The notes beneath the pieces are model-generated. The model worked only from the letters and a program-made list of their open reading frames with translations, ran no database searches and had not been told where the DNA came from. Below are positions 50,515 through 60,832 of a DNA stretch of 64,000 nt, piece by piece. Made by a program: the position numbers and the translations under genes. Location of the stretch: NCBI GenBank assembly GCA_038380795.1, contig CM076261.1, positions 37,039,866 through 37,103,865 of the forward strand. Reading direction: 5' to 3'. The DNA is from Pyrocephalus nanus (taxonomy: Eukaryota; Chordata; Aves; Passeriformes; Tyrannidae). Positions within the stretch are counted from its first letter, which is position 1; every line of letters begins with the position of its first letter.

Positions 50515-51616
50515 GTAGAACTGTGGATTGTATTTTCAGTCTTACTGTTCAGCAAGTCAGAGAGGTTAGTTTTTCAGCCAAGTGAAACATTGATTTTCAT
50601 TTAATTTTTAATCTCAGCAGTGTTTTGCTGTGTCATTGGCATTTGTGTTCTACATCAGGGGATTAATAGCCACAGAATAGAAAAGGGAGTGAAGATATAT
50701 TTTGTGTCAGAAAATGTTAAATAATGCAAAGCACCAGATTAGAATACAGATTTTTTTTGATAATTGATATATTGCCTTCATCATCTTGCTAAGTGATAAT
50801 TCTTTTGATGAAGTATTCATCAGCATTCAGAACTGTAGTCTACATGCAGTACTGACTTCTCCTACTAGTTAAATGTAATGAATTGTGCCTAGCTTCTTGT
50901 CCCTGTTATTTAAAGTTCTGGATAAGAAATGAAAAGTATTCATTTTTAGCTTAAATTTCATGAAAGAAAAGCAAGAGGAAACTTTTTGCGAGCTGGGGAG
51001 ACAATTATTCAAATATCTTTTCTAACTGCTGTATGGGAAGCAACTAATGGTAATGAAGACTTATACTGAATACTAGGAAGAGTCTGATTTGAATGAGTTT
51101 TCTGTATAACTGATATGTTCCTTTCCTCAAACTGTCTTTTTTAAAGGAGATTTTTAGGCCGAGATGGACAAAAGGGGTCTAAAAAAGTGAGGCAAAAGGG
51201 CAGCATATTTAAAAATTTAAAAAAAACCCTGTTTCCTACATAACGACACCAGAGGGACACAGAACATTTTCCTGATAGTAATATCCCACGTACAGACTGG
51301 ACAATGTGCTTCTAAAATTTTTAAAAAAAACAACATTTCTTTTTAGATTGGCTCAGATTGGCAAGGACAGTGAGGACATTGCCCCTCACCCTGTCCTGAA
51401 ACCCCAGAGTGGCCATGGGTCAGAGACCCCACCTGGAGGGGTCGGCCATAGGGACCAGAGCAGATAAAACCATAAAGCCATGTGTTTGCCTCATGTCTTC
51501 CACAAAGTTTCAGTGGTAGCTATAAGATCTGTCTCTCCCTTTCTTCTTCTCTCTTCTTGCTCCCTCTACTTCTCTTTCTCTGTTCCTTTCTTGATGTCTG
51601 GGGTGGCTTGAAGCTG

Positions 51617-51676
51617 GAGGGATTGGATTTTGACTTAAATGTTGTAGAGGGATTGAATTCTGACTTAGGTATTGTG
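51617..51676. repeat. 30-bp tandem duplication inside the LTR-like region
   Basis: Two adjacent 30-base units starting gagggattggatttt and gagggattgaattct differ at about five positions. It lies between the TATA-like and AATAAA sites. Confidence 0.85.
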
Positions 51677-51772
51677 GATTAGTAAGTGCTGGGTTAGTAT
51701 TGTGGTAGAACATTTTTTCTAGCTTGTGTGCTGCCCTTTTTAACTTGCACCAAGTTTCCTTGTTTACCCCCT

Positions 51773-51778
51773 AATAAA
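51773..51778 (+). terminator. Poly(A) signal AATAAA of the LTR-like region
   Basis: AATAAA within ctaataaaagcacc, about 300 bases after the TATA-like site, with a T/G-rich stretch downstream. Confidence 0.4.
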
Positions 51779-51913
51779 AGCACCTCTTGGGAACAAGTCC
51801 GTGGCTTATTCTCTTAACATTATTTTGAGGTATTACAGAACCCTAAATATATATTTTAAGGTAAAACTACCTGAGCCCATGCAGTTGCAGCTTCCCAGAG
51901 CTGGAGTGTTACA

Positions 51914-54334
51914 GGGACATATGAAATTATATTGTAACACTGGTTTGTATAAAGTATGCATATCTATTTAAGAGTATAGTATTAAAAACAGTAGGAGGTT
52001 GAATGGGTATATTTGTAGTACATGTCAATATTTTTAACGTATTGAAATAGATAATTTTAATTTATCATTTTAATCCACAAGCTACAAGTATAAGCTGCAA
52101 ATTCCTGTTGGTAGTAATAAAAAGAAACCTGACCGCATGGAGAAAATTCCCTTTGTGTGCTGCCTGGGAATTAATTTCAAGTCACATTTAGAGTTTTTGG
52201 CATTTATATGTTCATGAATATTACTCTCTATGCTCATATATATAGTTCTGTATGACCGTGTCTGAAGTATCACTTGAGGTATCTGCAAGGGCTTTTAACA
52301 GTTGGATAATGTGCAAAAATTTGGTAAAAAATAAAAGTCTCATTTTCAGAAATAGATCATTGTGCAGCATATTTCTTTGCTCTGGTTGAACATATGGGAG
52401 CTTGTAAGTGGGCTTTTTACCCACTTGCTATTAAAAGAACAAACAAAACAGACTGTAAAAGATAATAGCCTATGCCCTGTAGCTGCCAAGTCTCTTTTGA
52501 TCAATGCACTTACTGCAAGTTTCCCAATTCCAACTTGTGCCACTTCCATATTTGCCTGCTTTTTTACTGTCTCAGTCTAAGAAATCTCAAATTATCTTTC
52601 ACCCTGGCTAGCCTGGGATTAAAATTTTATTTGAAAGATTGTTTTTATCTCTTCCTGGCAAAGCCAGTGAAAGAAATGTGATGTTTAGAAAACCACGCAG
52701 TTGACCACGCAGTTCATCACAATGAGCAAGGAATGCACTGCAACAAGGGCTGTAATTTCATTCTTTCACTTTTCTTGCTGCTAGTGGGTTTTTGTTTTGC
52801 TTTGTTCTAATTAAAAATTTTTTCATGTGGTAAAAAATGTGAATAAATCCTTCTCGTGGAATCCAGAGGTAAGGTAAAGTCATAAACTGAGTTAATATCT
52901 TCAAACCTTGTTATTTTTCCATGTTTCATAGGTTACAGATGCAGAAAATTGGTCGCTCACTTCCCCTGCACCCACCCTCCTTTTAGACCTGAACCACTGT
53001 CCACTGTGTTTTATTATTGTCTTAGAGGTTTTTATTTGTGGCCTTGATATTTTTAATCTTTATTAAGACTTCAAATCTAGTGGGTATTTGGTTTAATTAA
53101 ACCGTTGTAGCAGAGCTGTATGGTGATATTATAGTTACTATGAGTTGAAGACTAATTACTTTAACTTAATACCTAAAGATCTAATGATGTGATATTGTTT
53201 TCATTTGCATTCCTTTTGATAATCTTTATTACTTGGGATTGCTATGTCCCCAAATTCACTACAGAGCTTAAAAGAGTAACAGCCAATTTCATTTTTTCAT
53301 TTAAATTAAACCAAGAAGCCTATCCCCCCATCCCCTCCTTAGATCAGCAGGGCTTAATACTGAGTCTGGTTCTAACTCTCCTCATCATTTTATTCAGCTG
53401 TTTACACTGTGGAAGAAAACCAATACATAACAATAGGAGCCAGTTCCTCTGGTGACAATAATGGCTTCAAATAGTACCATTTTAATGTACAGTACAAACT
53501 TATAAATGTTATCAGATTGCTAAACTGATATTTCCAGCTAATTCTTTGGGGCTTAATACTGTCAGTAAGGTAAATCTTACCAGAATTAGTCATACTAACC
53601 CAGTCATGTTTAGTCCTGAGCAGGAAAAAAGAATCTTATGAGATGTGTTTATTGATTATCTCACTGGATCTAGTAAGAAAATTAGTCTCAAAGAAAAAAT
53701 AAATCACTACGCATTTCTACAGAGGTTTAGGGCTTACCTCCAGCAGTGTTTACAGAGGGTGGGATGATAATGTATGATGGTTGACATCCAGCTGATTTAA
53801 CTTACCTTCTTCAGGCTAAGTAGGTGTAACTGAGGCCAAAGAGGCTTCACATACCAGTGCTTGGTACTGGGATCATAGTTGTCACTTGTTTAAACTGCAA
53901 AATTGTCTACCTTTTCTAGCCTGGAGATTACAGTCCCACTGTGCTAAACAGTCTTCAAACTATCTAAAAGATCATGCTTGCCATGAGAACCTGTGGCCTT
54001 TGAAAGTCAGATATAGTCAAGCACAAGGGGAAAAAATGAGCATATTTGTCCCTATGATCATTTGGAGCCATCTACCACCTGTTTAGCCATTGCTACTGTC
54101 ATTATAAGCTTTACATAAAGAAAGGTTTTCATGGAGAGATTTGAAAGAGGACTGAGAAAGGGCTTTATGGAAAGATCTTATGAGGGAGAGAGCGCATGTA
54201 AAGGTAGAAAATCACATATTAAAAAACAAAATGAACAGGCAATATCTAAGCACTTAGTTCTCAGAGGACTTAGTGTTTCTTAATTCAATGCTGTTATTCT
54301 TCTGTCCTATACTTTTAAAGTCATTGTCAACCTT
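51914..54334. other. AT-rich single-copy DNA, no gene seen
   Basis: No gene or mobile element recognised. A 12-bp tandem duplication (accacgcagtt units) lies at about 52691-52714. Overlapping open frames on both strands at 52220-52680 are short and without motifs. Confidence 0.55.
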
Positions 54335-55600
54335 TCATAGAATCACAGAATCTCTTAAAAACCTCCAGGGATGGTGAATCCACCACCTCTCTGGGTAGCC
54401 CACTCCAATGTCTGATTACTCTCTCAGTAAAAAATTTCTTCCTAATATCCAGCCTAAACCTCCCCTGGCACAGCTTAAGACCATGCTCTCTTGTCCTACT
54501 GCTGATTGTCTGGGAGAAGAGAACGAACCCCACCTGGCTACAACCTCCTCTCAGGGAGTTGTAGAGAGTGATGAGCCTTCTCTTTTCCAGGCTAAACAAC
54601 CCCAGCTCCCTCAGCCTCTCCTCACAGGACTTGTGCTCAAGTCCCTTCACCAGCCTTGTTGCTCTTCTTTGGACCTGCTCCAGCCCCTCAATGTCCTTCC
54701 TGAACTGAGGGGCCCAGAACTGAACACGATACTCAAGGTGTGGCCTCACCAGCGCTGAGTACAGGGGAAGGATCACTTACCTTGTCCTGCTGGCCACACT
54801 GTTCTTGATCCAGGTCAGGAACCTGTGGAATCATTGGCCTTGTTGGCCACCTGGGCACACTGCTGGCTCATGTTCAGCTTCCTGTTAATCCAAACTCCCA
54901 GATCCTTTTCCACCTGGCTGCTCTCCAGCCACTCTGTGCCCAGCCTGTAGCGCTGCAGGGGTTGTTGTGGCCAAAGTTCAGGACCCAGCACTTGGCCATG
55001 TAGAACCTCATCCCGCTGGAATCAGACCATCTCTCCAGCTTGTCCAGGTCCTTCTGCAGAGCCCTCCTGCCTTCTAGCAGACCAATACTCCCCCCCCACC
55101 TTGGTGTCATCTGCAAATTTACTAATGATGGACTCAATCCCCTCATTCAGATTGTCAATAAAGATGTTAAACAGGACTGGACCCAACACTGATCCCTGGG
55201 GGACACCACTGGTGACCGGCCGCCAGCTGGATGCAGCCCCGTTCACCACCACTCTCTGGAGGCCCGGCCCTCCAGCCAGTTCCTGACCCAGCACAGAGTG
55301 CCCCTGTCTAAGCTGTGGGGTGCCAGCTTTTCCAGGAGAATACTATGGCAGATGGTGTCAAAGGCTTTGCTGAAGTCCAGATAGACCACATGCACAGCCT
55401 TCCCCTCATCCACCAGGCGGGTCACTTGATCATAAAAGGAGATCAGGTTGGTCAGACAGGACCTGCCCCTCCTAAACTCATTCTGGCTGGGCTGATCCCT
55501 TGTCCATCCTATAGGTTCTGTGTGACTGCACTTAGGATGGATAATCTGCTCCATAAACTTTGCCAGGCACTGAGGTCTTGGGGATAAGGTGGGGTGTTAT
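54335..55600 (-). mobile_element. Long 5'-truncated CR1 LINE
   Basis: The element runs on the minus strand. Its 3' end is tcatagaatcacagaatc at 54335-54352 (reverse-complement view), and its body extends to about 55600. It is clearly GC-richer than the flanks. After the terminal repeat the sequence jumps to the cctccagggatgg block, skipping roughly 100 bases that the 3' UTR usually carries there, so there is an internal deletion near the 3' end. The coding part spans RT motifs to the C-terminus. It is the best-preserved CR1 in the window and probably younger than the 28.3-kb and 56-kb copies. Confidence 0.93.
54387..55560 (-). pseudogene. CR1 ORF2 remnant (RT palm to C-terminus)
   Basis: Remnant of the CR1 polyprotein that reverse-transcribes the element at its target. 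In minus-strand order: EFRRGRSCLTNLISFYDQVT, the palm A motif VYLDFSKAFDTI (55357-55390), [20 protein letters not shown], the catalytic FADDTKVGG (55100-55117), then [20 protein letters not shown] and the C-terminal [20 protein letters not shown] (54387-54776 frame). The pieces lie in three frames (54327-54776, 54874-55146, 55022-55554), so at least two or three frameshifts inactivate it. Endonuclease and N-terminal RT are absent through 5' truncation. Plus-strand frames over the same bases are shadows. Confidence 0.93.
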
Positions 55601-55961
55601 ATTATTCCTTTTCTCTTACTACTTCTTTCCCCAATTTTTTTTTTTTATATTCTGTCAGTAAAGCTTTTCAGGCGTTATTTCTTTGGGACCCTGAAGAGAT
55701 CATCTCTGATATGAATAATATCTACAATATTTCATATATCATGCAGTGATGGTTGATACCTGTCTATTTGTTCTCAGAGAACTGCTTATCCTTTTGAAAA
55801 AGGAGTGTTTGGGTCAGCTGAAACCTTGCTAGGAGGGAGAGACTGCTCAGTCCCCTGGGAGAAGCTGAGACTATCTGGATAGAAACTACATTTTAGCCTA
55901 CAGGAGTGCAGGTAAGGGAAGAGTCACAGAGATGAACTTTAATTCTGCAACTTGATTAGCA
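55601..55961. other. Spacer between two CR1 copies
   Basis: About 360 bases of AT-rich DNA with no recognised feature, between two independent minus-strand CR1 insertions. Confidence 0.6.
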
Positions 55962-56260
55962 TCGCAGAATCATAGAATAATTTAAGTTGGAAGGGATCTT
56001 TAAAGGTCATCTACTCCAACCTCCTCTGCACTGAGGACTGATATCATCAACTAGGTCAGGTTGCTCAGAGCTTAGTCCAACCTGGGATGGGGCACCCACA
56101 ACCGATCTAGGTAACCTGTTCCAGTGTTTAACCACCATCATAATAATAATACAATAGTCTTTCTTATATCTAGTGTGAGTCCATGTTGCTTAGTGTAAAA
56201 CCATTGCATCTAGTCCTATCACAACAGGCCCAACTAAAAAGTCTGTCCCTTCTTTCCCAT
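55962..56260 (-). mobile_element. CR1 LINE 3' part (of a 5'-inverted copy)
   Basis: Starts with atcgcagaatcatagaat, the reverse complement of the CR1 3' terminus, followed by the gttggaagggatctttaaag block, so the element runs on the minus strand. Reading minus-strand, it begins near 56260 with aaagaagggacagacttttt, passes a cctgttgtgatagg block and ends at 55962. An (ATA)-type expansion sits at about 56140-56155. The adjoining plus-strand piece (56262-56404) supplies the next upstream CR1 sequence in inverted orientation. Confidence 0.88.
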
Positions 56261-56261
56261 A

Positions 56262-56404
56262 GGGCTGTAGCACCTCTCTCATGAAGACAGATTGAGAGAC
56301 TTAAAGCTGTTCAGCCTGGAGAAGTGAAGGCTCCAGGGAAAATTTAGTGCAGCCTTTTATTGTTAAAAGAAACCTTATGAGAAAGAAGGGGCAGACGTTT
56401 TAGT
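56262..56404 (+). mobile_element. Inverted 5' segment of the same CR1
   Basis: On the plus strand it reads as CR1 coding sequence: a gcacctctctcatgaagaca block, then cttaaagctgttcagcctgg, translating like DRLRDLKLFSLEK, a conserved ORF2 block also present in the 54-kb copy. It ends with gaaagaaggggcagacgttt, which is the same consensus position at which the minus-strand 3' part begins. The two pieces therefore cover adjacent CR1 sequence in opposite orientation with about 20 bases in common. Confidence 0.8.
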
Positions 56405-59400
56405 CACCATTTAAGTCACTTGTGTTGGTGACCATCAGGTTTGGTATCACATCCCCTCTGGTTGGGCTGTTTATTATTGGCTTATGAAGTTAACCTCATT
56501 GCATTCCTGGAGCCTCCTGGATTGCTTAGAGAGTTCCAGAGATAATAAGAGGAACAGAGTTTCAGAGGGCACTGAGCAAGTGTTTCGAGAAATAAGCAGA
56601 AACATGACAGTTTGCTGAAACCAAGTGTGTTGTGTTCTGCTGTAGGGACTAGAATCCTTTTGTTATTGTGTGTTTCAGTGACTAATCCAATGTAGCACAC
56701 AAATATTTATAGCAAGGTTAGAAGTCACTTCAAGATAACTGAGATCGGAGGCGGCACGTCCACATAGTGCAATAAACTGTGTGGTTTTGATCCAAAAACA
56801 TATTAATGTGAACACAGTGCCATGTGTTGCAGCCAGGCTGGATAAGCTTCAGCTGGCTCTCTGGTAAGCTGCTAGCTCTGGTGTCTCTGCATGTATTCTT
56901 CACTGTTTCTTCTTCAACACCATGGATGGATGCAAGTATGACAAGCTGCTTTATGTAATTTTCTTTCTGGTCCTGGATTGTAAATTAATTCCTTAACAAT
57001 CACTATAACCCTAGAATTTCCAAATATTTGGACTGCAGCCTGCTGCTGCCGCTAGATCCTTTTCAGCCAAGTTCTCTTTCATAGTCCTCTCTTTTAAAAG
57101 CTGGGAGAATTTCATGGTCTTGTACCAAGAGCTAACACAATCCTTTTTAATGAATCAGAAGACAGTATTATATAGGTATGCAATAGAATACAGAAATTAT
57201 TTTCCTTAAAATTCATTCAAGCGAGAATGTAATTAGAGGGTCATAAGAATCCTATGAAGAGGAATACTCTAACATAACCTTAACTGTTTCTAATTATGTG
57301 TCACATTATTAAGCCTGACCTATTAAGTTTGTCTCCTGAATACCGTTTGTTAAAAATGTCTTAGTGACACTAGAGGCTGCTAGAGACACTGTGAGGTAGA
57401 ATGCATTCCTGCCTATGTATGCTCCATTTCCCAGCAGTAAAGTTTCTAGCTCCAATCCTCACCAATAGCAGAAGAAGCTGGTTATCCTGAGTACTAAGGA
57501 GAATATGTCATAGTGTCTTTCTAGGCTTGTCAGGAGAGTGTTTAAGGGGGTTGTCAGAAAGTGGAGTTTTACTGTGACTGTGTTTCAGAGTAAATTTTGT
57601 GTTATTAACCACTTAAATTTGGGGCTTTGCAAAACTTGCTACAAGCCACGAGTTGATCAGATCTGGGAGGAGCAATGCCATCTCTCTTTGAAGAGAGATC
57701 TTCTCCACCCTATTCAAGATACCAGACTCAATCTGACACCATTGCACTTGTTTCTCAGTGATGTGTTTATAAATTCATTGGAGCAGAAAGGGGTAGGAGG
57801 GAGAGCAATATACCTACGAGCTGACAGCCTTTTCAAATATGTGATTTCAAGGCATAGCTTTAATGTCTGAAATGTGAAGTCTGTTGGAGCAAGATACTTT
57901 GAAAAGACTCAAAATGAGACTTTGATAAGTTTTGCTGCAAATGAGTTACATTTTAAGAGTTTCCTCTTGCTGCTAGTGTGAAAGGCTAATGCCTGTAGAC
58001 ATGTCAGGAGGCTTTGAATGTTCCTTACCTACAATGCAAAAGATTCAAACATACTCTCCCTTTTTATCTTCTCGTTTCAAATCCTACTTTTCCTTCCAGG
58101 GGTCTCTATGCTCTGTGAGGTAGAGATCCTCCATGGGAAATTTCCTAATTTTCTATTGTCTGAAGCTCTGTACAGAGTGTTTTACAGACATGGGACAGGC
58201 TGCTCAGGTGCTCATAAGAGAGCTATATCCCTTAAATTTAAATAGATCTAGATTTTATCCTTTTTTTTTTTTTTTTGGTTGGTGCCCCCCCCACCGCAAT
58301 CAAATTCTGTAATATTTTTTTCTTTCTGTTATCTTAGACATTCAAAACCTGTGACAATCTTCTATTGTCTCTGTCCCTTTCCCCCCCTTTTCTGATTTTG
58401 CAATAATAAAATAAAATTGGCTGCTGCTGGCTTTTCAGATTTAGAAATTAGTATGTTATTAATTATGAACTGAAAAAGGCATGCGTAAAAAAACTTTCAA
58501 TTCTATTTCGTGCAATTCTGGGAACATAATGCTTTCCTCACTCCTTCAATATTTGGAAGTATTCTGGAAGTGACAAGCAAGTATCAAAGAACATTCTTCC
58601 ACTTCCTCTTGATTCTGAATTTTTTCTCTTAGTCTTGGAGTTTAATACTGCTACTGCTGTGCAGGGCCTTTTAAGTATAAGTGTATACTTTTTAAGGAGA
58701 TGTTGATATTCTTGGTGGGATGGGGAGGAATAGAACTCTGATGATCTCTTTTTCCATGTCCCACTTTCCTTGCATTTGGATTATACCATCCATGACCGAA
58801 GTCTGTGGTCTTTTCCATAAAAATTTTAATGCCTTATGTCTGTGGCTGAATACTTTTTATGTTTTCTTTCTTGCCTTTTTTTGAAAAGGGTGAGTCTCCT
58901 ATTGCTAGAGTGAGTACCTTTCAATTGTGTTGCATATTAGGAACTAAAATTATTAATCCCTTAGGACTCTTATTCTCATACATTTGTAGTACACGTCTCA
59001 TGATCTTTAAATAGAGCAGTTTTCTCATTACTACTACTGACAATGGTGTCACCATGATAATAGAATTGCTGTGGATTCAAGTAACATGAATTGAGTTAAG
59101 GGTCAGAAGTTGGTTTCTTTTGGCTCTTTAACCTGCTCTGTTTTGTTTTCATGTATTTTAATTTTGCTCAGTATTCAGTGGATATTTTTATTGGTGAAAG
59201 GCATCACCCAAATATAATGTAATACAATTTTGCAAATAAATAATTAAGGTAGAAGGAAGTTGAGAAAAAAATTAAACTCTTTAGCTTTCCTTTTTTTCCA
59301 GTGTGTTCTATTATTCTCCTTTGACTAGATTTTGATACACCTAAGAATGCCATGGGGTAAGATGTGAGGAAGCATATTGCAGAATGGATGTGCACTGCTT

Positions 59401-59480
59401 GCTATGTAACAAATGCAGGAGTTGTTATTAGTGGGTTAGCACTTATTAGGAAATGTGAATAAGCAGCACTAGACCCTGAG
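56405..59480. other. AT-rich single-copy DNA, no gene seen
   Basis: No recognised gene. T-rich and C-rich runs lie at 58259-58298 and 58379-58387. Open frames at 57538-57870 and 58018-58245 (plus) have no known motif and no supporting context. Confidence 0.55.
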
Positions 59481-59757
59481 GGTATGTCTACACTGTGCAG
59501 CAGAGCACAGCCCAAACAGTCCCTAGCTAGGTCCAGGCAGGCTGAAGCATCGACACAGTACAGCAGCATATGAATGCCGACAGCAAAATGGCTGTGCTGT
59601 GTGCTGGCATGGCAGTTCTCAGCAGTACTAATGAGCATCAGTGACACAGACTATTACTCCTAAAACTTTTTTTTACTGTCTTTGCCCTATTTTCTTTTTT
59701 TTTTTCTTTTCTTGGCCTGTTTGTTTCTTTGTTTGTTTACAGTGTAGACAGGACACT
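59481..59757. mobile_element. Possible non-autonomous DNA-transposon remnant
   Basis: The 12-mer tgtctacactgt (59485-59496) and its exact reverse complement acagtgtagaca (59739-59750) bracket about 240 bases. The left end ggtatgtctacact is reminiscent of terminal inverted repeats of non-autonomous DNA transposons common in turtle and crocodile genomes. The left 160 bases are GC-richer; the right part is pyrimidine-rich low complexity, which may be secondary. No transposase coding is present, and target duplications were not identifiable. Confidence 0.4.
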
Positions 59758-60580
59758 TGTATAGGCCTCATATAGGCAAATTACTTAACTAACACTTGCA
59801 CATATATATTTATTACATACATATACATATATATTTAATGTAGAAAGATAAATACAAAGTGACGCAAACTTCATTCCCTCCAAAAGCTCACGTTAAAAGC
59901 AATGCAGTGCATTAAAGAAGGGGGAAAAAAAACCAGCTTTGTTAATGCAGCACATGGACATATGACTGCAAACAGGAATAACTTTGTTACATATTACATA
60001 AAGGTTTGTATTGCAAAATATAACTTCTCTATGATTTACTCTTTCATGCAAGGCTTCAGGAGCCGCTGGTGATACATTAGCAGTTGTTTATTGCTGTTAT
60101 GCATTGATTTATATTTTGGTGGTTTGGAACCTTTATAGTATCCATGACTGATGACTTTTATCTGGTGCACATACATCAAGGTCTCTGAAGCTCTTGTTAA
60201 CTGGTTCACCATTTGTGGCTCCAGCTGCATGCTGTGCACATTACATCAGCCTGCTGAGCTGAGCAGAGATGTTCACCATCCCCTGTTTCTTAGCACTCTT
60301 GCAGAACAGGGGGTGGAACTTGAGGATGTTCTGGGAGAGGGAAAAGTTTCCTGCATGAGGCTCATCCCAGAAAAAAAATGAAGGGAAAAAAACATCCAAG
60401 AAAGATATCTGTATTAATGCAAGTGCACCAAATAAATGTTCATGTTCCACGCAGGAGCAAATGCAACAATCAAGTATCTGAGAAAAAAAAAAATAAGGAA
60501 AGCATCCAAAAATATTGATGTTTAAATACCTATTAATACAAGTTAGGGGATGTTTACATATAATTTTTAGTTAATTCCTC
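59758..60580. other. Unrecognised, moderately GC-richer stretch
   Basis: The stretch 60040-60400 is less AT-rich than its surroundings and carries open frames of about 67-76 codons on both strands (60036-60239 and 60241-60450 minus; 60151-60381 plus). None resembles a known protein. Could be a conserved non-coding element, a retrocopy or single-copy DNA. Confidence 0.45.
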
Positions 60581-60832
60581 TAGTGGGTTTGTTTTAGCTG
60601 GCTGCTGATGCCCATCCAGCTGCTCTATCTTTCCTCACCCCCCTTCCCCAACTGCACTGAGGATGGAAAGGATGGAAAAGCTTGTGGGTCAAGACAGGGA
60701 GATCTCCTACCACTTACCATAGTGGGGGAAAAGACTGAACCCAGGGAAAAAAATTTTAATTTATTGATATGTAAGATGCAGTTGGATAGTGAGAAATAAA
60801 GAAAAATATGAAAAGAACACCTTCACCAGCCC
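60581..60832 (-). mobile_element. ERV LTR 3' fragment, antisense
   Basis: Same family as the fragment at 37730: a degraded edge tagtgggttt, then ctggctgctgatgccc, agctgctct, gcttgtgggtcaagacaggg and aattttaatttattgat blocks in the same order. It extends further, through gagaaataaagaaa to caccttcacc. The sense strand is minus. This copy keeps the GTGGGTCAAGA block that the 37.7-kb copy has lost. No ERV genes adjoin it. Confidence 0.75.

Larger units (their letters stand above)
42289..51120. other. AT-rich single-copy DNA, no gene seen
   Basis: Nearly 9 kb with no recognised gene or transposable element. It holds a perfect inverted repeat at 43040-43066, A and T runs at 44913 and 46744, a small GA-rich tract near 48119, a 23-base A-rich run at 49425-49446, and a possible 42-base micro-exon at 50473. 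Open frames (for example 45897-46193 plus, 98 codons) show no known motifs. Confidence 0.55.
51125..51913 (+). mobile_element. LTR-like sequence of an unidentified ERV family (ends uncertain)
   Basis: The region has an LTR-like layout on the plus strand: a GC-richer U3-like block (51365-51460), a TATA-like cagataaaaccataaag at 51461-51477, a pyrimidine-rich stretch, and an AATAAA at 51773-51778 followed by a T/G-rich segment. A possible 3' edge is tattaca near 51836 or gttaca near 51913. It does not match the other LTRs in the window. No clear 5' TG boundary or target duplication was found, and no retroviral genes adjoin. A purine-rich aaaaggggt near 51172 might be a polypurine tract remnant. 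Alternative: single-copy sequence with chance signals. Confidence 0.4.

Noticed and set aside
54408..54758. 116-codon plus-strand open frame
   Set aside because: Shadow of the CR1 ORF2 remnant on the minus strand.
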